Positions 1 to 7,759 of a stretch of 37,254 nucleotides of DNA are shown one piece after another. Positions within the stretch are counted from its first letter, which is position 1; each line of letters begins with the position of its first letter. The DNA is taken from positions 1-37,254 of the forward strand of contig NZ_JNBQ01000038.1 in assembly GCF_001019615.1 (NCBI RefSeq), written 5' to 3'. Source of the stretch: Cellulosimicrobium funkei (lineage in GTDB: Bacteria > Actinomycetota > Actinomycetes > Actinomycetales > Cellulomonadaceae). The translations under genes were made by a program, and so were the position numbers. A model generated the notes under the pieces. That model saw nothing but the letters and a program-made list of their open reading frames with translations, made no database searches and had not been told where the DNA came from.

Positions 1-273
1 CGCCGCGGGGGCGGGCGCGGCGTCGCCGCCGCCGGACCCGTCGCCGATCACGGCGAGGTCGGTACCGACCTCCACGGTCTCGTCCTCCTGGACGAGGATC
101 TGCTCGAGCACGCCCGCGACGGGCGACGGGATCTCGGTGTCGACCTTGTCGGTCGAGACCTCGAGCAGCGGCTCGTCGACGGCGACGGTGTCGCCGACCG
201 ACTTGAGCCAACGGGTGACGGTGCCTTCGGTGACGGACTCGCCGAGGGCCGGCATCTGCACGTTCTCAGACAT
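1..273 (-). CDS. sucB: 2-oxoacid dehydrogenase E2 component (dihydrolipoyl succinyltransferase-like), N-terminal part
   Basis: Only the first 91 codons lie in the window; the gene runs off the left edge. The visible part is a complete biotinyl/lipoyl domain: it opens [19 protein letters not shown] and carries the lipoylation motif [11 protein letters not shown] with the target lysine at residue 43, followed by an Ala/Pro/Gly-rich linker. Such domains carry the acyl group between E1, E2 and E3 of 2-oxoglutarate or pyruvate dehydrogenase. The start is the ATG at 273-271, 30 bp downstream of lpdA (E3) on the same strand, so the two are probably one operon. The sequence [12 protein letters not shown] resembles actinobacterial SucB/DlaT, which can serve both complexes; the missing catalytic domain prevents a choice of substrate. 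Confidence 0.88.
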   Translation of the reverse strand, partial: MSENVQMPALGESVTEGTVTRWLKSVGDTVAVDEPLLEVSTDKVDTEIPSPVAGVLEQILVQEDETVEVGTDLAVIGDGSGGGDAAPAPAA

Positions 274-303
274 GACCTGCCTGGTCTCCTTCGATCGTTG
301 GGG

Positions 304-1686
304 TCAGTTGTGGGCGTGCAGAGGCTTGCCGGCCAGGGCCAGGTGCGCCTCTCCGAGTGCCTCGTTCTGGGTGGGGTGGGCGTGGACCAGGGCGGCGACG
401 TCCTCGGGGTACGCCTCCCAGCCCACGATGAGCTGGCCCTCGCCGACGAGCTCGCCGACGCGCGCGCCGATCATGTGCACGCCGACGACGGGACCGTCCT
501 TGCGGCGCACGAGCTTGACGAAGCCGCTCGTCCCGAGGATCTTGCTCTTGCCGTTGCCGGCGAGGTTGTACTCGAGGGACTCGACCTGGTCGGCCCCCCA
601 CGTCTCGACGGCGTCGGCCTCGGTGACGCCGACGGACGCGATCTCGGGCTCGCAGTACGTGACGCGCGGGATGGACGACTCGACGATCGGCGTCGGGTCG
701 AGCCCGGCGATCTGCTCCGCGAGGAAGATGCCCTGCGCGAACCCGCGGTGCGCGAGCTGGAGGCCGGGCACGATGTCGCCCGCGGCCCAGATGTTCCCGA
801 CGCCCGTGTGCAGGCGCTCGTCGACGATCACGAACCCGCGGTCGAGCGTGATGCCCTGCGCCTCGAACCCGAGGTCCGCGGTGCGCGGTCCGCGCCCGAC
901 GGCGACGAGCAGCAGCTCGGCCTCGAACGTCTTGCCGGACTCGAGCGTGACGGTGACCCCCGAGTCGGTCTCCTTGACGCCCGCGAACCGGTCGCCGAGC
1001 GAGAACTTGATGCCGCGCTTGCGGAAAGCACGCTCGAGCGACTTGGAGAGCGCCTCGTCCTCGTTGGGCACGAGGTGGGGCAGCGCCTCGACGATCTGGA
1101 CGTCGGCGCCGAACGACTTCCACACGCTCGCGAACTCGACGCCGATGACGCCGCCGCCGAGCACGACCACCGACGTGGGCACGCGGTCGAGCCCCAGCGC
1201 CTGGTCGGACGTGATGACGCGGCCGGCGATCTCGAGGCCCGGGAGCGAGCGCGAGTACGAGCCGGTCGCGAGCACGACGTGGCGGCCGGTGTAGCGGGTG
1301 CCGTCGACCTCGACGGTGTCCTGCGACACGAGCCGGCCGTGCCCCTCGACGAACGTGATGCCGCGCGAGGAGACGAGCCCCTGGAGCCCCTTGTAGAGCC
1401 CGGCGACGACGCCGTCCTTGTAGCTGTTGACGCCTGCCATGTCGATGCCGTCGAACGTGCTGCGGACGCCGAACTTCACGCCCTCCCGGGCGCCGTCGGC
1501 GAGCTCGGCCGCGTGGAGCAGCGCCTTGGTGGGGATGCACCCGTTGTGCAGGCAGGTGCCACCGAGCTTGCCCGACTCGACGAGCGCGACGGAGAGACCG
1601 AGCTGGGCGGCGCGCAGCGCGGTGGCGTAGCCGGCGCTGCCTCCGCCCAGGACGACGACGTCGAATGGTGTGCCGGGTTCGGCCAC
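304..1686 (-). CDS. lpdA: Dihydrolipoyl dehydrogenase (E3)
   Basis: A 460-residue flavoprotein that reoxidises the dihydrolipoyl arm of 2-oxoacid dehydrogenase complexes and passes electrons to NAD+. Visible features: FAD-binding GGGSAG near residue 14; redox disulfide GGTCLHNGCIPTK (Cys45 and Cys50); a second dinucleotide-binding motif VVLGGGVIGVEFAS; and the C-terminal HAHPTQNE containing the active-site His-Glu pair. Length is typical. The GTG at 1686 is chosen because an AAGGAG ribosome site lies 6 nt upstream and because it places the first Rossmann strand near residue 9. The frame stays open upstream, but that part has no family similarity. The E2 gene follows after 30 bp, so E3 and E2 are probably cotranscribed. 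Confidence 0.95.
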   Translation of the reverse strand: MAEPGTPFDVVVLGGGSAGYATALRAAQLGLSVALVESGKLGGTCLHNGCIPTKALLHAAELADGAREGVKFGVRSTFDGIDMAGVNSYKDGVVAGLYKGLQGLVSSRGITFVEGHGRLVSQDTVEVDGTRYTGRHVVLATGSYSRSLPGLEIAGRVITSDQALGLDRVPTSVVVLGGGVIGVEFASVWKSFGADVQIVEALPHLVPNEDEALSKSLERAFRKRGIKFSLGDRFAGVKETDSGVTVTLESGKTFEAELLLVAVGRGPRTADLGFEAQGITLDRGFVIVDERLHTGVGNIWAAGDIVPGLQLAHRGFAQGIFLAEQIAGLDPTPIVESSIPRVTYCEPEIASVGVTEADAVETWGADQVESLEYNLAGNGKSKILGTSGFVKLVRRKDGPVVGVHMIGARVGELVGEGQLIVGWEAYPEDVAALVHAHPTQNEALGEAHLALAGKPLHAHN

Positions 1687-1785
1687 GTGCGACTCCTTCA
1701 GCGAGGGGAGAGCGAGGGCGGACGTCCACGGCACGTCGGCGGGCCTCGCGAGAACCGCTGGCCCACGGTGCGTGAACGTTCTCCG

Positions 1786-1802
1786 GGTGCCATCTTGGCA
1801 CC
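1786..1802. promoter_or_regulatory. Perfect dyad upstream of lpdA, candidate operator
   Basis: GGTGCCA-TCT-TGGCACC is a perfect 7-bp inverted repeat with a 3-nt centre in the region between lpdA (minus) and the small plus-strand gene at 1903. It lies about 100 bp upstream of the lpdA start. Symmetric 17-bp sites of this shape are typical of dimeric repressors. No regulator can be named from the sequence. A short stem-loop in the mRNA leader is the alternative. Confidence 0.35.
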
Positions 1803-1890
1803 TCGGGCACGGGCTCCCCAATCGAAACCAGGGCCTCGCGGCTGTGACGCTGCAGACAGCGGCGCCCACCGTATGACCAGGGTCACGCTG

Positions 1891-1896
1891 TACCCT
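1891..1896 (+). promoter_or_regulatory. -10 box TACCCT, leaderless-type promoter
   Basis: TACCCT lies 6 nt before the GTG at 1903, so transcription would begin at or next to the start codon. This decides the start of the small gene at 1903-2265 in place of the ATG at 1873, which has no evident ribosome site. Confidence 0.5.
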
Positions 1897-1902
1897 GCCG
1901 CT

Positions 1903-2265
1903 GTGCCCCGGCTGCCCAAGCTGTCCAGCCTGTTCTCCCGCCGCCCCGCGACGACCCCGTCCGCGACCGGCGGCTCCGCCGCGCCGTCGGACGCCCGCCG
2001 CGCGACGCTCGCCCACCTCCAGGACTTCGTGCGCACGCGCGTCGGGGTCGAGGCGTACGTCGAGCCGCCCACGCAGGACACCGGGGCGACGCTCCTGCTC
2101 ATCGCGACGACGGGGGAGTGGACGCGGCGCCGTGTGCCCGACGAGAAGACGGCGTTCGACGTCGCCGGCTCGCTGGGCGTGCCCGTCTACAACGTCCGCT
2201 TCACCGGCTACCCGCAGCGCATGCGGGACTGGAACTCGCGCCAGCGGCAGCGCCGGAGCTCCTGA
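1903..2265 (+). CDS. Conserved small hypothetical protein, 120 aa
   Basis: I do not recognise a named family. The protein has a basic, Ser/Pro-rich N-terminus (about 35 residues) and then a compact alpha/beta segment reading VGVEAYVEPPTQDTGATLLL, GEWTRRRVPDEKTAFDVA and PVYNVRFTGYPQRMRDWN. The tail is Arg/Gln-rich. No signal peptide or membrane segment is visible. It is probably a conserved actinobacterial protein that accompanies the lpdA/pepA neighbourhood; that is inference from position. The GTG at 1903 is chosen because TACCCT sits 6 nt upstream in leaderless configuration; the in-frame ATG at 1873 would add ten residues. It converges on pepA across a strong hairpin. Confidence 0.65.
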   Translation: MPRLPKLSSLFSRRPATTPSATGGSAAPSDARRATLAHLQDFVRTRVGVEAYVEPPTQDTGATLLLIATTGEWTRRRVPDEKTAFDVAGSLGVPVYNVRFTGYPQRMRDWNSRQRQRRSS

Positions 2266-2292
2266 CCGGCCGACCGGGCGGTCTGCCGGGTC

Positions 2293-2346
2293 GAGCAGGT
2301 GGTCCCGGCCCGTCCGGGCGACGGGACCGGCGAGGACCACCTGCTC
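2293..2346. terminator. Bidirectional terminator hairpin
   Basis: GAGCAGGTGGTCC (2293-2305) is perfectly inverted at 2334-2346, and a second nested stem CCCGTC/GACGGG closes the centre. It fills the gap between the convergent genes at 1903-2265 (plus) and pepA (minus, ending 2358). There is no long T run, as is usual in high-GC actinobacteria. Confidence 0.7.
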
Positions 2347-2357
2347 GGCGAGGCCGG

Positions 2358-3863
2358 TCAGCGCTGCGCGCGGCCCTCGACGAGCCCGAGCAGCGTGCGG
2401 ACGGCGACGCCCGTGCCGCCGACCGGCGTGTACCCGTGCGCGGAGCCCTCGTTGAACGCCGGGCCCGCGATGTCGAGGTGCGCCCACGGGGTCTCGCCGA
2501 CGAACTCCTGGAGGAACAGGCCCGCGACGAGCATGCCGCCGAACCGGTCGCCGATGTTCGCGAGGTCCGCGACCTTCGACTTCAGCGAGGCGCCCAGCTC
2601 CTCGGGCAGCGGCATGGGCCAGAACTGCTCGCCCGCGGCGTCCGCCGCCGCGACGACCTCGGCACGCACGTCGTCGGCACCCATGACGGCGGAGACACGG
2701 TTGCCGAGCGCGACCATCTGGGCGCCGGTGAGCGTCGCGACGTCGAGCACGACGTCCGGCTTCTCCTCGACCGCCGCGACGAGACCGTCGGCCATGACCA
2801 GGCGGCCCTCGGCGTCGGTGTTGAGCACCTCGACGGTCTTGCCGCCGCGGATCGTGATGACGTCCGACGGGCGCTGGGCGGTGCCGGACGGCATGTTCTC
2901 CGCGAGGCACAGCCAGCCCGTCACGGCCACGGGCAGCCCGAGGCGTGCGGCGGCGACGACCGTCTGGAGCACGGCGGCGGCGCCGGCCATGTCGGACTTC
3001 ATCGCCTCCATCCCCTTGGCGGGCTTGATCGAGATGCCGCCCGAGTCGAACGTGATGCCCTTGCCGACGAGCGCGACCTTCGCGGCGGGCCGCGACGGCG
3101 CGTAGGCGACCTTGACGAGGCGCGGACCGCGCGCCGAGCCCTGGCCCACGCCGACCAGGCCCCCGTAGCCGCCCGCGGCGAGCGCCTTGTCGTCGAGCAC
3201 CGTGACCTTGAGGCCCTTGGCGCCGGAGTCCTTGACGGCCTGCTTCGCGACGTCGGCGAACGCGGCCGGGAAGAGGTCGTTGGGCGCCGCGTTGACGAGG
3301 TCGCGCGTCGCGTTGACCGCGGCCGCGACGACCTTGGCCCGCTCGACGGCGGCCTTGGCCGCGGAGCTGCGCGCGCTCCCGGCGAGGATCTCGACGGTCG
3401 CCGGGAGGCGGCTCGCGGCCGAGGTCGCCGCCTCGTCCGTGCGGTAGCGCGCGAACGCGTAGGCGCCGAGCAGCGCGCCCTCGGCGACGGCGCCGAGCTC
3501 GGCCTCGTCCTCGACGGGCAGCGCGACGGCGACCGACGCGGTGCCGGCGAGCGCGCGCAGCGCGGCACCGGCGGCGCGACGCAGCGCCTCGGCGCTGAAG
3601 GTGCCGTCGGCGCGCCGCGCGCCGAGGCCCACGAGGACGAGCACGTCGGCCTTGAGCTCGGGCCCGGCGGGCAGCTTGCGGACCTCGTCGGCCGCGCCCG
3701 TGATGCCGAGCGCGGGTGCGAGGTGCTCGAGGGCCGCGACCACCGGGCGGGGCAGGTCGCCCCCGACGATCGCGACGCCGTCGGACGTCGTGTGGGTGCC
3801 GACGACGAGCGCGTCGACCTTGGCACCGGCGGGATTCTTGCTGGAGACGGTCAGTTCAGCCAC
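2358..3863 (-). CDS. pepA: Leucyl aminopeptidase, M17 family
   Basis: A 501-residue cytosolic di-metal aminopeptidase that removes N-terminal residues from peptides. The C-terminal catalytic domain shows VGKGITFDSGGISIKP (metal-binding Lys and Asp), MKSDMAGAAAVL and the family signature NTDAEGRLVMADGL, followed by DVATLTGAQM. The N-terminal half is the usual variable alpha/beta domain, rich in Ala. Length is normal. The start is the GTG at 3863. TAGCAT lies 6 nt upstream (3870-3875 on the complementary strand), in keeping with a leaderless transcript and with the shared promoter region towards the divergent gene at 3967. It converges with the small gene at 1903-2265. Confidence 0.95.
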   Translation of the reverse strand: MAELTVSSKNPAGAKVDALVVGTHTTSDGVAIVGGDLPRPVVAALEHLAPALGITGAADEVRKLPAGPELKADVLVLVGLGARRADGTFSAEALRRAAGAALRALAGTASVAVALPVEDEAELGAVAEGALLGAYAFARYRTDEAATSAASRLPATVEILAGSARSSAAKAAVERAKVVAAAVNATRDLVNAAPNDLFPAAFADVAKQAVKDSGAKGLKVTVLDDKALAAGGYGGLVGVGQGSARGPRLVKVAYAPSRPAAKVALVGKGITFDSGGISIKPAKGMEAMKSDMAGAAAVLQTVVAAARLGLPVAVTGWLCLAENMPSGTAQRPSDVITIRGGKTVEVLNTDAEGRLVMADGLVAAVEEKPDVVLDVATLTGAQMVALGNRVSAVMGADDVRAEVVAAADAAGEQFWPMPLPEELGASLKSKVADLANIGDRFGGMLVAGLFLQEFVGETPWAHLDIAGPAFNEGSAHGYTPVGGTGVAVRTLLGLVEGRAQR

Positions 3864-3869
3864 CCCGCG

Positions 3870-3875
3870 ATGCTA
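3870..3875 (-). promoter_or_regulatory. -10 box TAGCAT for pepA, leaderless type
   Basis: On the minus strand TAGCAT is followed by 6 nt and the GTG start of pepA. It sits in the roughly 100-bp divergent region between pepA and the membrane protein gene at 3967. Confidence 0.5.
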
Positions 3876-3953
3876 TCTCCGGGCGTGCCGGCCGTGCTCC
3901 CGCGAGAGCGACGGGACCTGTGGACCGATTCCATGGCCGCGGGCCGCCCCCGG

Positions 3954-3959
3954 TACGCT
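3954..3959 (+). promoter_or_regulatory. -10 box TACGCT for the pyrD operon, leaderless type
   Basis: TACGCT is followed by exactly 7 nt and the GTG at 3967, the first gene of the operon that contains pyrD. Confidence 0.5.
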
Positions 3960-3966
3960 CGGCCGC

Positions 3967-4323
3967 GTGGTCCTTCCCCTCCTGCTGCTCGTGGTCGCGG
4001 CGTGCGTCGCGCTCGCCGGCTGGGCGCTCGTGTTCGTCGCACGCGACCGTGCGGTGATCCTCCGCCAGCTCTGGGGGGCGGCGGTGATCGAGGGGCTGAT
4101 CCTCGTGCAGGCGGTGGTGGTGGGCGTGCTCGGCGCCACCGGGACCGCGCCGAGCGACCCCGTGCTGCTGTGGGGCTACCTCGTGACCGCCCTCTTCATC
4201 CTGCCCGTCGCCGCGCTGTGGGCCTTCGCGGAGCGCTCGCGCTGGAGCTCGGTCGTGCTCGCGGTCGCCGCGCTCACCGTCGCGTTCCTCGAGTGGCGCC
4301 TGTGGCAGATCTGGAACGCCTGA
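3967..4323 (+). CDS. Small integral membrane protein, 118 aa
   Basis: No named family recognised. The protein is almost wholly hydrophobic, with about four membrane segments: VLPLLLLVVAACVALAGWAL, GLILVQAVVVGVLGA, LLWGYLVTALFILPVAALWA and VVLAVAALTVAFLEW. The GTG start is placed by a TACGCT box 7 nt upstream. It is the first of four plus-strand genes (this, 4340, pyrD, 5943) and ends 16 bp before the next start. The context suggests conserved company for PyrD, a membrane-associated quinone-linked enzyme, but no function can be inferred. It resembles small subunit-like or DUF-type membrane proteins only in composition. Confidence 0.75.
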   Translation: MVLPLLLLVVAACVALAGWALVFVARDRAVILRQLWGAAVIEGLILVQAVVVGVLGATGTAPSDPVLLWGYLVTALFILPVAALWAFAERSRWSSVVLAVAALTVAFLEWRLWQIWNA

Positions 4324-4339
4324 CCTGGAGGTCCTCGCC

Positions 4340-4837
4340 ATGAGCGCACCTGCCGCCCCGGACGGGACGCCGCGCCCCCGTCGCACGAACACCGGCTTCG
4401 GCCGGGTGCTCGTCGCCGTGTACGGGATCTTCGCGCTCGCGGCCTCGGCCCGCGCGGCCGTGCAGCTCCTGCGCGACTGGCACGAGGCGCCGCTCGCGTA
4501 CGCGCTGTCTGCGCTCGCGGCGGCCGTGTACGTCGTCGCGACGGTCGCGCTCGCGCGGGGCGGTGCCGTCGCGCGCCGGGTCGCGTGGGTCGCGGTGGGC
4601 GTCGAGCTCGTCGGCGTGCTCGCCGTCGGCGCCTTCTCGCTCGCCGACCCCGAGGCCTTCCCCCGCGCGACCGTCTGGTCCGGCTTCGGGCAGGGCTACG
4701 GCTACGTGCCGCTCGTCCTGCCCTTCGTGGGGCTGTGGTGGCTCTGGCGCACCCGTCCGGGCGCCGCCTCGCAGGACGACACCCCGAGCACCACCAGCAC
4801 CCGCACCACCACCGACGCCCCGGAGGACGCCGCATGA
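4340..4837 (+). CDS. Integral membrane protein, 165 aa
   Basis: Unknown function. After a Pro/Arg-rich cytosolic N-terminus (about 25 residues) there are four hydrophobic segments: VLVAVYGIFALAASARAAV, LAYALSALAAAVYVVATVAL, VAWVAVGVELVGVLAVGAF and VPLVLPFVGLWWLW. A Thr/Ser/Asp-rich tail of about 25 residues follows. GGAGG lies 8 nt before the ATG. The last four bases overlap the pyrD start (ATGA), so the two are translationally coupled. Together with the gene at 3967 it makes a two-gene membrane module ahead of pyrD. Nothing in the sequence indicates transport or enzymatic activity. Confidence 0.8.
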   Translation: MSAPAAPDGTPRPRRTNTGFGRVLVAVYGIFALAASARAAVQLLRDWHEAPLAYALSALAAAVYVVATVALARGGAVARRVAWVAVGVELVGVLAVGAFSLADPEAFPRATVWSGFGQGYGYVPLVLPFVGLWWLWRTRPGAASQDDTPSTTSTRTTTDAPEDAA

Positions 4838-5946
4838 CCCGCCGCCGACCGCTCCTGTACGGGCTGCTCTTCGACACCGTCTTCCGTCGGATGGACCCCG
4901 AGCGCGCGCACCACGTCGCGTTCGACCTCATCGGCGCCGTCGGCCGCGTGCCGGTGCTGCGCGACGTCGTGCAGGGGGCGCTCGCGCCCTACCTGGGCCG
5001 CGCGGCGGGGGGTCGGGGCAGCGTCGAGGTCCTGGGCAAGGTCTTCCCCGCGCCCTTCGGTCTCGCGGGCGGGTTCGACAAGGACGCGCGCGCCGTGCGC
5101 GGGCTCACGATGCTCGGGTTCGCGTTCGTCGAGATCGGCACGGTCACGGCGCACGCGCAGCCGGGCAACGAGAAGCCGCGCCTGTGGCGCGAGCTCGACG
5201 TGATGGGCGTGCGCAACCGCATGGGCTTCAACAACGAGGGTGCCGCGGCGGCCGCCCGCCGGCTCGAGGCGCTGCGCTCGACGAGGTCGGGGCGCGCCGT
5301 GCTCGTGGGGGCCAACATCGGCAAGACGAAGGTCACGCCCGCGGCCGAGGCCGCGGCGGACTACGCGACGAGCGCGGGGCTGCTCGCGCCGTACGCGGAC
5401 TACCTCGTCGTCAACGTCTCCTCGCCCAACACCCCGGGCCTGCGCGACCTCCAGGAGGTCGAGTCGCTGCGCCCGATCCTCGTGGCGGTGCGCGAGGCCG
5501 CCGACGCCGCGACCGCGGACGCGGGGGTCGCCCGGGTGCCGCTGCTCGTCAAGATCGCGCCCGACCTCGCGGACGAGGACGTGGACGCGGTCGCCGACCT
5601 CGTCGACGAGCTCGACCTCGACGGCGTCGTCGCCGTGAACACGACGATCGGGCACGACCGCGGGCCCGGCGGGCTGTCCGGCCCGCCCGTGCGCGCACGC
5701 GGCCTCGCGGTCGTCGCGCGCCTGCGCGAGCGCCTCGGCTCGCGGCGCGCGATCATCGGCGTCGGGGGCATCACGACCGCGCACGACGCCCGCGACTACC
5801 TGCACGCGGGGGCCGACCTCGTTCAGGGGTACACCGGGTTCCTCTACCAGGGCCCGCTCTGGGCGGCGCGCATCAACCGGTCGCTCGCGCGCCACCCGGA
5901 GCCGGGCGAGCACGTGCGCGGCGCCGAGGCGAGGGAGGCACGATGA
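4834..5946 (+). CDS. pyrD: Dihydroorotate dehydrogenase (quinone), class 2
   Basis: A 370-residue FMN enzyme oxidising dihydroorotate to orotate in pyrimidine synthesis and passing electrons to the quinone pool at the membrane. Class 2 is indicated by the N-terminal helical extension (LLFDTVFRRMDPERAHHVAF) before the barrel. Barrel motifs: FGLAGGFDKDARAV, NRMGFNNEGA, VNVSSPNTPGLRDLQ with the class 2 catalytic serine, LVKIAPDL, VAVNTTI, GGLSGPPVRARGL, IIGVGGI and the FMN-phosphate segment GADLVQGYTGFLYQGP. The ATG at 4834 overlaps the upstream stop (ATGA), and its own stop overlaps the start at 5943 in the same way. A carboxy-terminal extension of about 20 residues is Glu/Arg-rich. Confidence 0.96.
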   Translation: MTRRRPLLYGLLFDTVFRRMDPERAHHVAFDLIGAVGRVPVLRDVVQGALAPYLGRAAGGRGSVEVLGKVFPAPFGLAGGFDKDARAVRGLTMLGFAFVEIGTVTAHAQPGNEKPRLWRELDVMGVRNRMGFNNEGAAAAARRLEALRSTRSGRAVLVGANIGKTKVTPAAEAAADYATSAGLLAPYADYLVVNVSSPNTPGLRDLQEVESLRPILVAVREAADAATADAGVARVPLLVKIAPDLADEDVDAVADLVDELDLDGVVAVNTTIGHDRGPGGLSGPPVRARGLAVVARLRERLGSRRAIIGVGGITTAHDARDYLHAGADLVQGYTGFLYQGPLWAARINRSLARHPEPGEHVRGAEAREAR

Positions 5947-6152
5947 TCCGGCCGCAGTGGGTCTGGGAGCTCGACGACGCCGAGGGTCGCGTCCTCGCCG
6001 CGCCGGTGAGTCCCGTCTTCACGACGCAGTACGACGCCGAGCAGTGGCTCGGCGAGACGTGGCGCACCTTGGCCGCCGAGGGCGCCGCCGTCGCGCGGCT
6101 CCTGCACGACGGCACGCAGGCGACCGCGTCCGTCGAGCTCCGCTCTCGCTGA
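5943..6152 (+). CDS. Small hypothetical protein, 69 aa, coupled to pyrD
   Basis: Starts in an ATGA overlap with pyrD, so translation is probably coupled. The sequence MIRPQWVWELDDAEGRVL, TTQYDAEQWLGETWRTLA and GAAVARLLHDG looks like a compact beta-beta-alpha-beta domain with aromatic residues and no membrane segment. It resembles small conserved actinobacterial proteins of unknown function; no family name can be given. The stop is followed within 34 bp by the end of the convergent MocR gene, with a short hairpin between. Confidence 0.8.
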   Translation: MIRPQWVWELDDAEGRVLAAPVSPVFTTQYDAEQWLGETWRTLAAEGAAVARLLHDGTQATASVELRSR

Positions 6153-6178
6153 CCGCGTCCGTCACGTACCGACGGCCC

Positions 6179-6195
6179 GGCGGCATCATGCCGCC
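6179..6195. terminator. Compact hairpin between convergent genes
   Basis: GGCGGCA-TCA-TGCCGCC is a perfect 7-bp stem with a 3-nt loop. On the minus strand the loop is the stop codon of the MocR-type regulator gene, so the regulator's last codons and the terminator candidate overlap. The pyrD operon ends 27 bp earlier on the other strand. Confidence 0.45.
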
Positions 6196-7697
6196 ACGCG
6201 TGACCACGCCGCGGCGAGCCGCGGGACGGCCCGCTCCAGCTCCTCGGGCGGGCGCGAGAACGTGAGGCGGATGCGGTCAGCGGCGCTCCCGTCCGGGGTG
6301 AACGTCGGGCCGGCGTTGACCAGGACTCCCTCCGCGGCCGCCGCAGCGGCGAACGCCTGAGCGACGGGCGCGCCCACGTCGACCCAGAGCGACAGACCGC
6401 CCTCCGGGACGTGCACCCGCCAGTCGGGGAGCGCTGTGCCCAGGAGCCCGCACAGCAGGTCGCGCTGGGCGCGCAGCATCCGGCGGCGCTCGGCGAGCAC
6501 GCTGCCCGCGTCGTCGAGCAGCTCGACGACGGCGAGCTGCTCGAGCACCGCGGTCGCGATGTCGGCGGACTGCCGCGTGCGCGCGAGCCGCGCGACGAGG
6601 TCGGGGTGCGCGCGGACCCACCCGACGCGCAGCCCGCCCCAGAACGACTTGGACGCCGAGCCCACGGTGACGACGAACGGCGACGTCCCGTCGCCGGCGA
6701 GCGGCTCGGTGACGGGGCCGACGGCGTCGGGGTCGCCGTCGAGGTCGAGGTCCGTGAGGGTCTCGTCCCCGACGACGGTCACGCGGTGCCGCGCCGCGGC
6801 GTCGCGCACCCCGGCCCGCTCCTCGGCCGTGAGCGTGTAGGCGGTCGGGTTGTGGAAGTCCGGCACGAGGTACACCAGTCGCGGGGAGACCTGGCGCAGC
6901 GTGGATCCGAAGAGGTCGACGTCGAACCCGGGCGCGTCCCGGTCGCGGCCGGGGTGCGCCTCCCGGTCGCCGCGCCCCACGGGGACGGGCACGAGCCGTG
7001 CCCCGGTGCGCCGCAGCGCCTCCATCGCGTGGTAGTACGTGGGCGACTGCACCACGGCGCGGTCGCCGACGCCGAGGAGCGTGCCGGCGAGCGTGGTGAT
7101 CGCGTGCTGGGCACCGGTCGTGACGAGGACCTCGTCGGGCGTCGTCGGCGTGCCGCGCCGCGTGTGGTGGTCGGCGATCGCCTCGCGCAGGACGCCGACG
7201 CCGTACGGCTCGTACCCGCCTCCCGACAGGTACTCGGGGAGGCGTTCGAGCGCGCGCGAGTACGCGCCGTGCAGCCCGCTCGGGGCGGCGGACGTCGCCT
7301 GGGAGAGGTCGGCGAGGTCGATCGGGGCGACGTGCGGGGCGGGTGCGGGCGGCGCGTCGCCCCCGCGCGCGCGAGGTGCGGTCCGGGGTCGCGTCGCGCG
7401 GGGGAGCACGACGACGGTCCCCGACCCCGTGCGCGAGCGTGCGAAGCCCAGCTCGCGCAGCCGCCCGTACGCGGCCGCCGTGGTGGTGCGGGAGACGCCG
7501 AGCGCGACGGCGAGGTCGCGCTCGGAGGGGAGCCGCGTGTGCGGGGCGAGCGTGCCGGCGAGGACGGCGGCGCGCAGCGCGTCGGCCAGCGCGGTGTACG
7601 CGGGGCCGCCCGCGTGCCAGCGACCCAGCAACCGCGCCGCGGCGGCGGGGGAGAGGTGGCGGTGGACGTCGACGGACCCGAGCGGGGCGAGGCTCAT
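6186..7697 (-). CDS. MocR family regulator, YczR subgroup (GntR wHTH fused to PLP aminotransferase fold)
   Basis: 503 residues. The N-terminal winged helix of GntR type spans about residues 30-95 (ALADALRAAVLAGTL, LPSERDLAVALGVSRTT, GRLRELGFARSRTGSGTVV). A fold-type I aminotransferase domain follows from about residue 130 with FHNPTAYTL, DETLTDLDLD and the PLP-lysine motif SASKSFWGGLRVGW (Lys350). The PLP lysine is kept, so the domain probably senses PLP or a related ligand rather than catalysing. The DET motif in place of the usual DDY is, as I recall, typical of the YczR subgroup, whose genes pair with YczE-type membrane proteins. Here such a gene is divergent at 7760 across a 53-62 bp intergenic region carrying direct repeats. 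Confidence 0.9.
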   Translation of the reverse strand: MSLAPLGSVDVHRHLSPAAAARLLGRWHAGGPAYTALADALRAAVLAGTLAPHTRLPSERDLAVALGVSRTTTAAAYGRLRELGFARSRTGSGTVVVLPRATRPRTAPRARGGDAPPAPAPHVAPIDLADLSQATSAAPSGLHGAYSRALERLPEYLSGGGYEPYGVGVLREAIADHHTRRGTPTTPDEVLVTTGAQHAITTLAGTLLGVGDRAVVQSPTYYHAMEALRRTGARLVPVPVGRGDREAHPGRDRDAPGFDVDLFGSTLRQVSPRLVYLVPDFHNPTAYTLTAEERAGVRDAAARHRVTVVGDETLTDLDLDGDPDAVGPVTEPLAGDGTSPFVVTVGSASKSFWGGLRVGWVRAHPDLVARLARTRQSADIATAVLEQLAVVELLDDAGSVLAERRRMLRAQRDLLCGLLGTALPDWRVHVPEGGLSLWVDVGAPVAQAFAAAAAAEGVLVNAGPTFTPDGSAADRIRLTFSRPPEELERAVPRLAAAWSRVAA

Positions 7698-7700
7698 GGG

Positions 7701-7739
7701 GCCACTCTCTCGCGATTGGCTATGGATGTCGATGCCACT
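7701..7739. promoter_or_regulatory. Direct repeat GCCACT x2, 33-bp period, candidate MocR/YczR operator
   Basis: GCCACT occurs at 7701-7706 and again at 7734-7739, in the same orientation and 33 bp apart start to start (about three helical turns). Both lie in the short divergent region between the MocR regulator and the YczE gene. Members of this regulator class commonly bind direct repeats on one DNA face. A third related element, ATTGGC, lies at 7715-7720. Confidence 0.45.
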
Positions 7740-7759
7740 TGGTCGTCAGGATGGCTCGC

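Noticed and set aside
1774-1781. GAACGTTC as a LexA-type site upstream of lpdA
   Set aside because: It lacks the four-base centre of actinobacterial LexA boxes and lies by a gene with no role in DNA repair; a chance palindrome is likelier.
304-2910. Very long minus-strand open frame running through lpdA and beyond
   Set aside because: Only 304-1686 matches dihydrolipoyl dehydrogenase; the upstream part is Arg-rich antisense read-through of pepA and intergenic DNA, caused by high GC.
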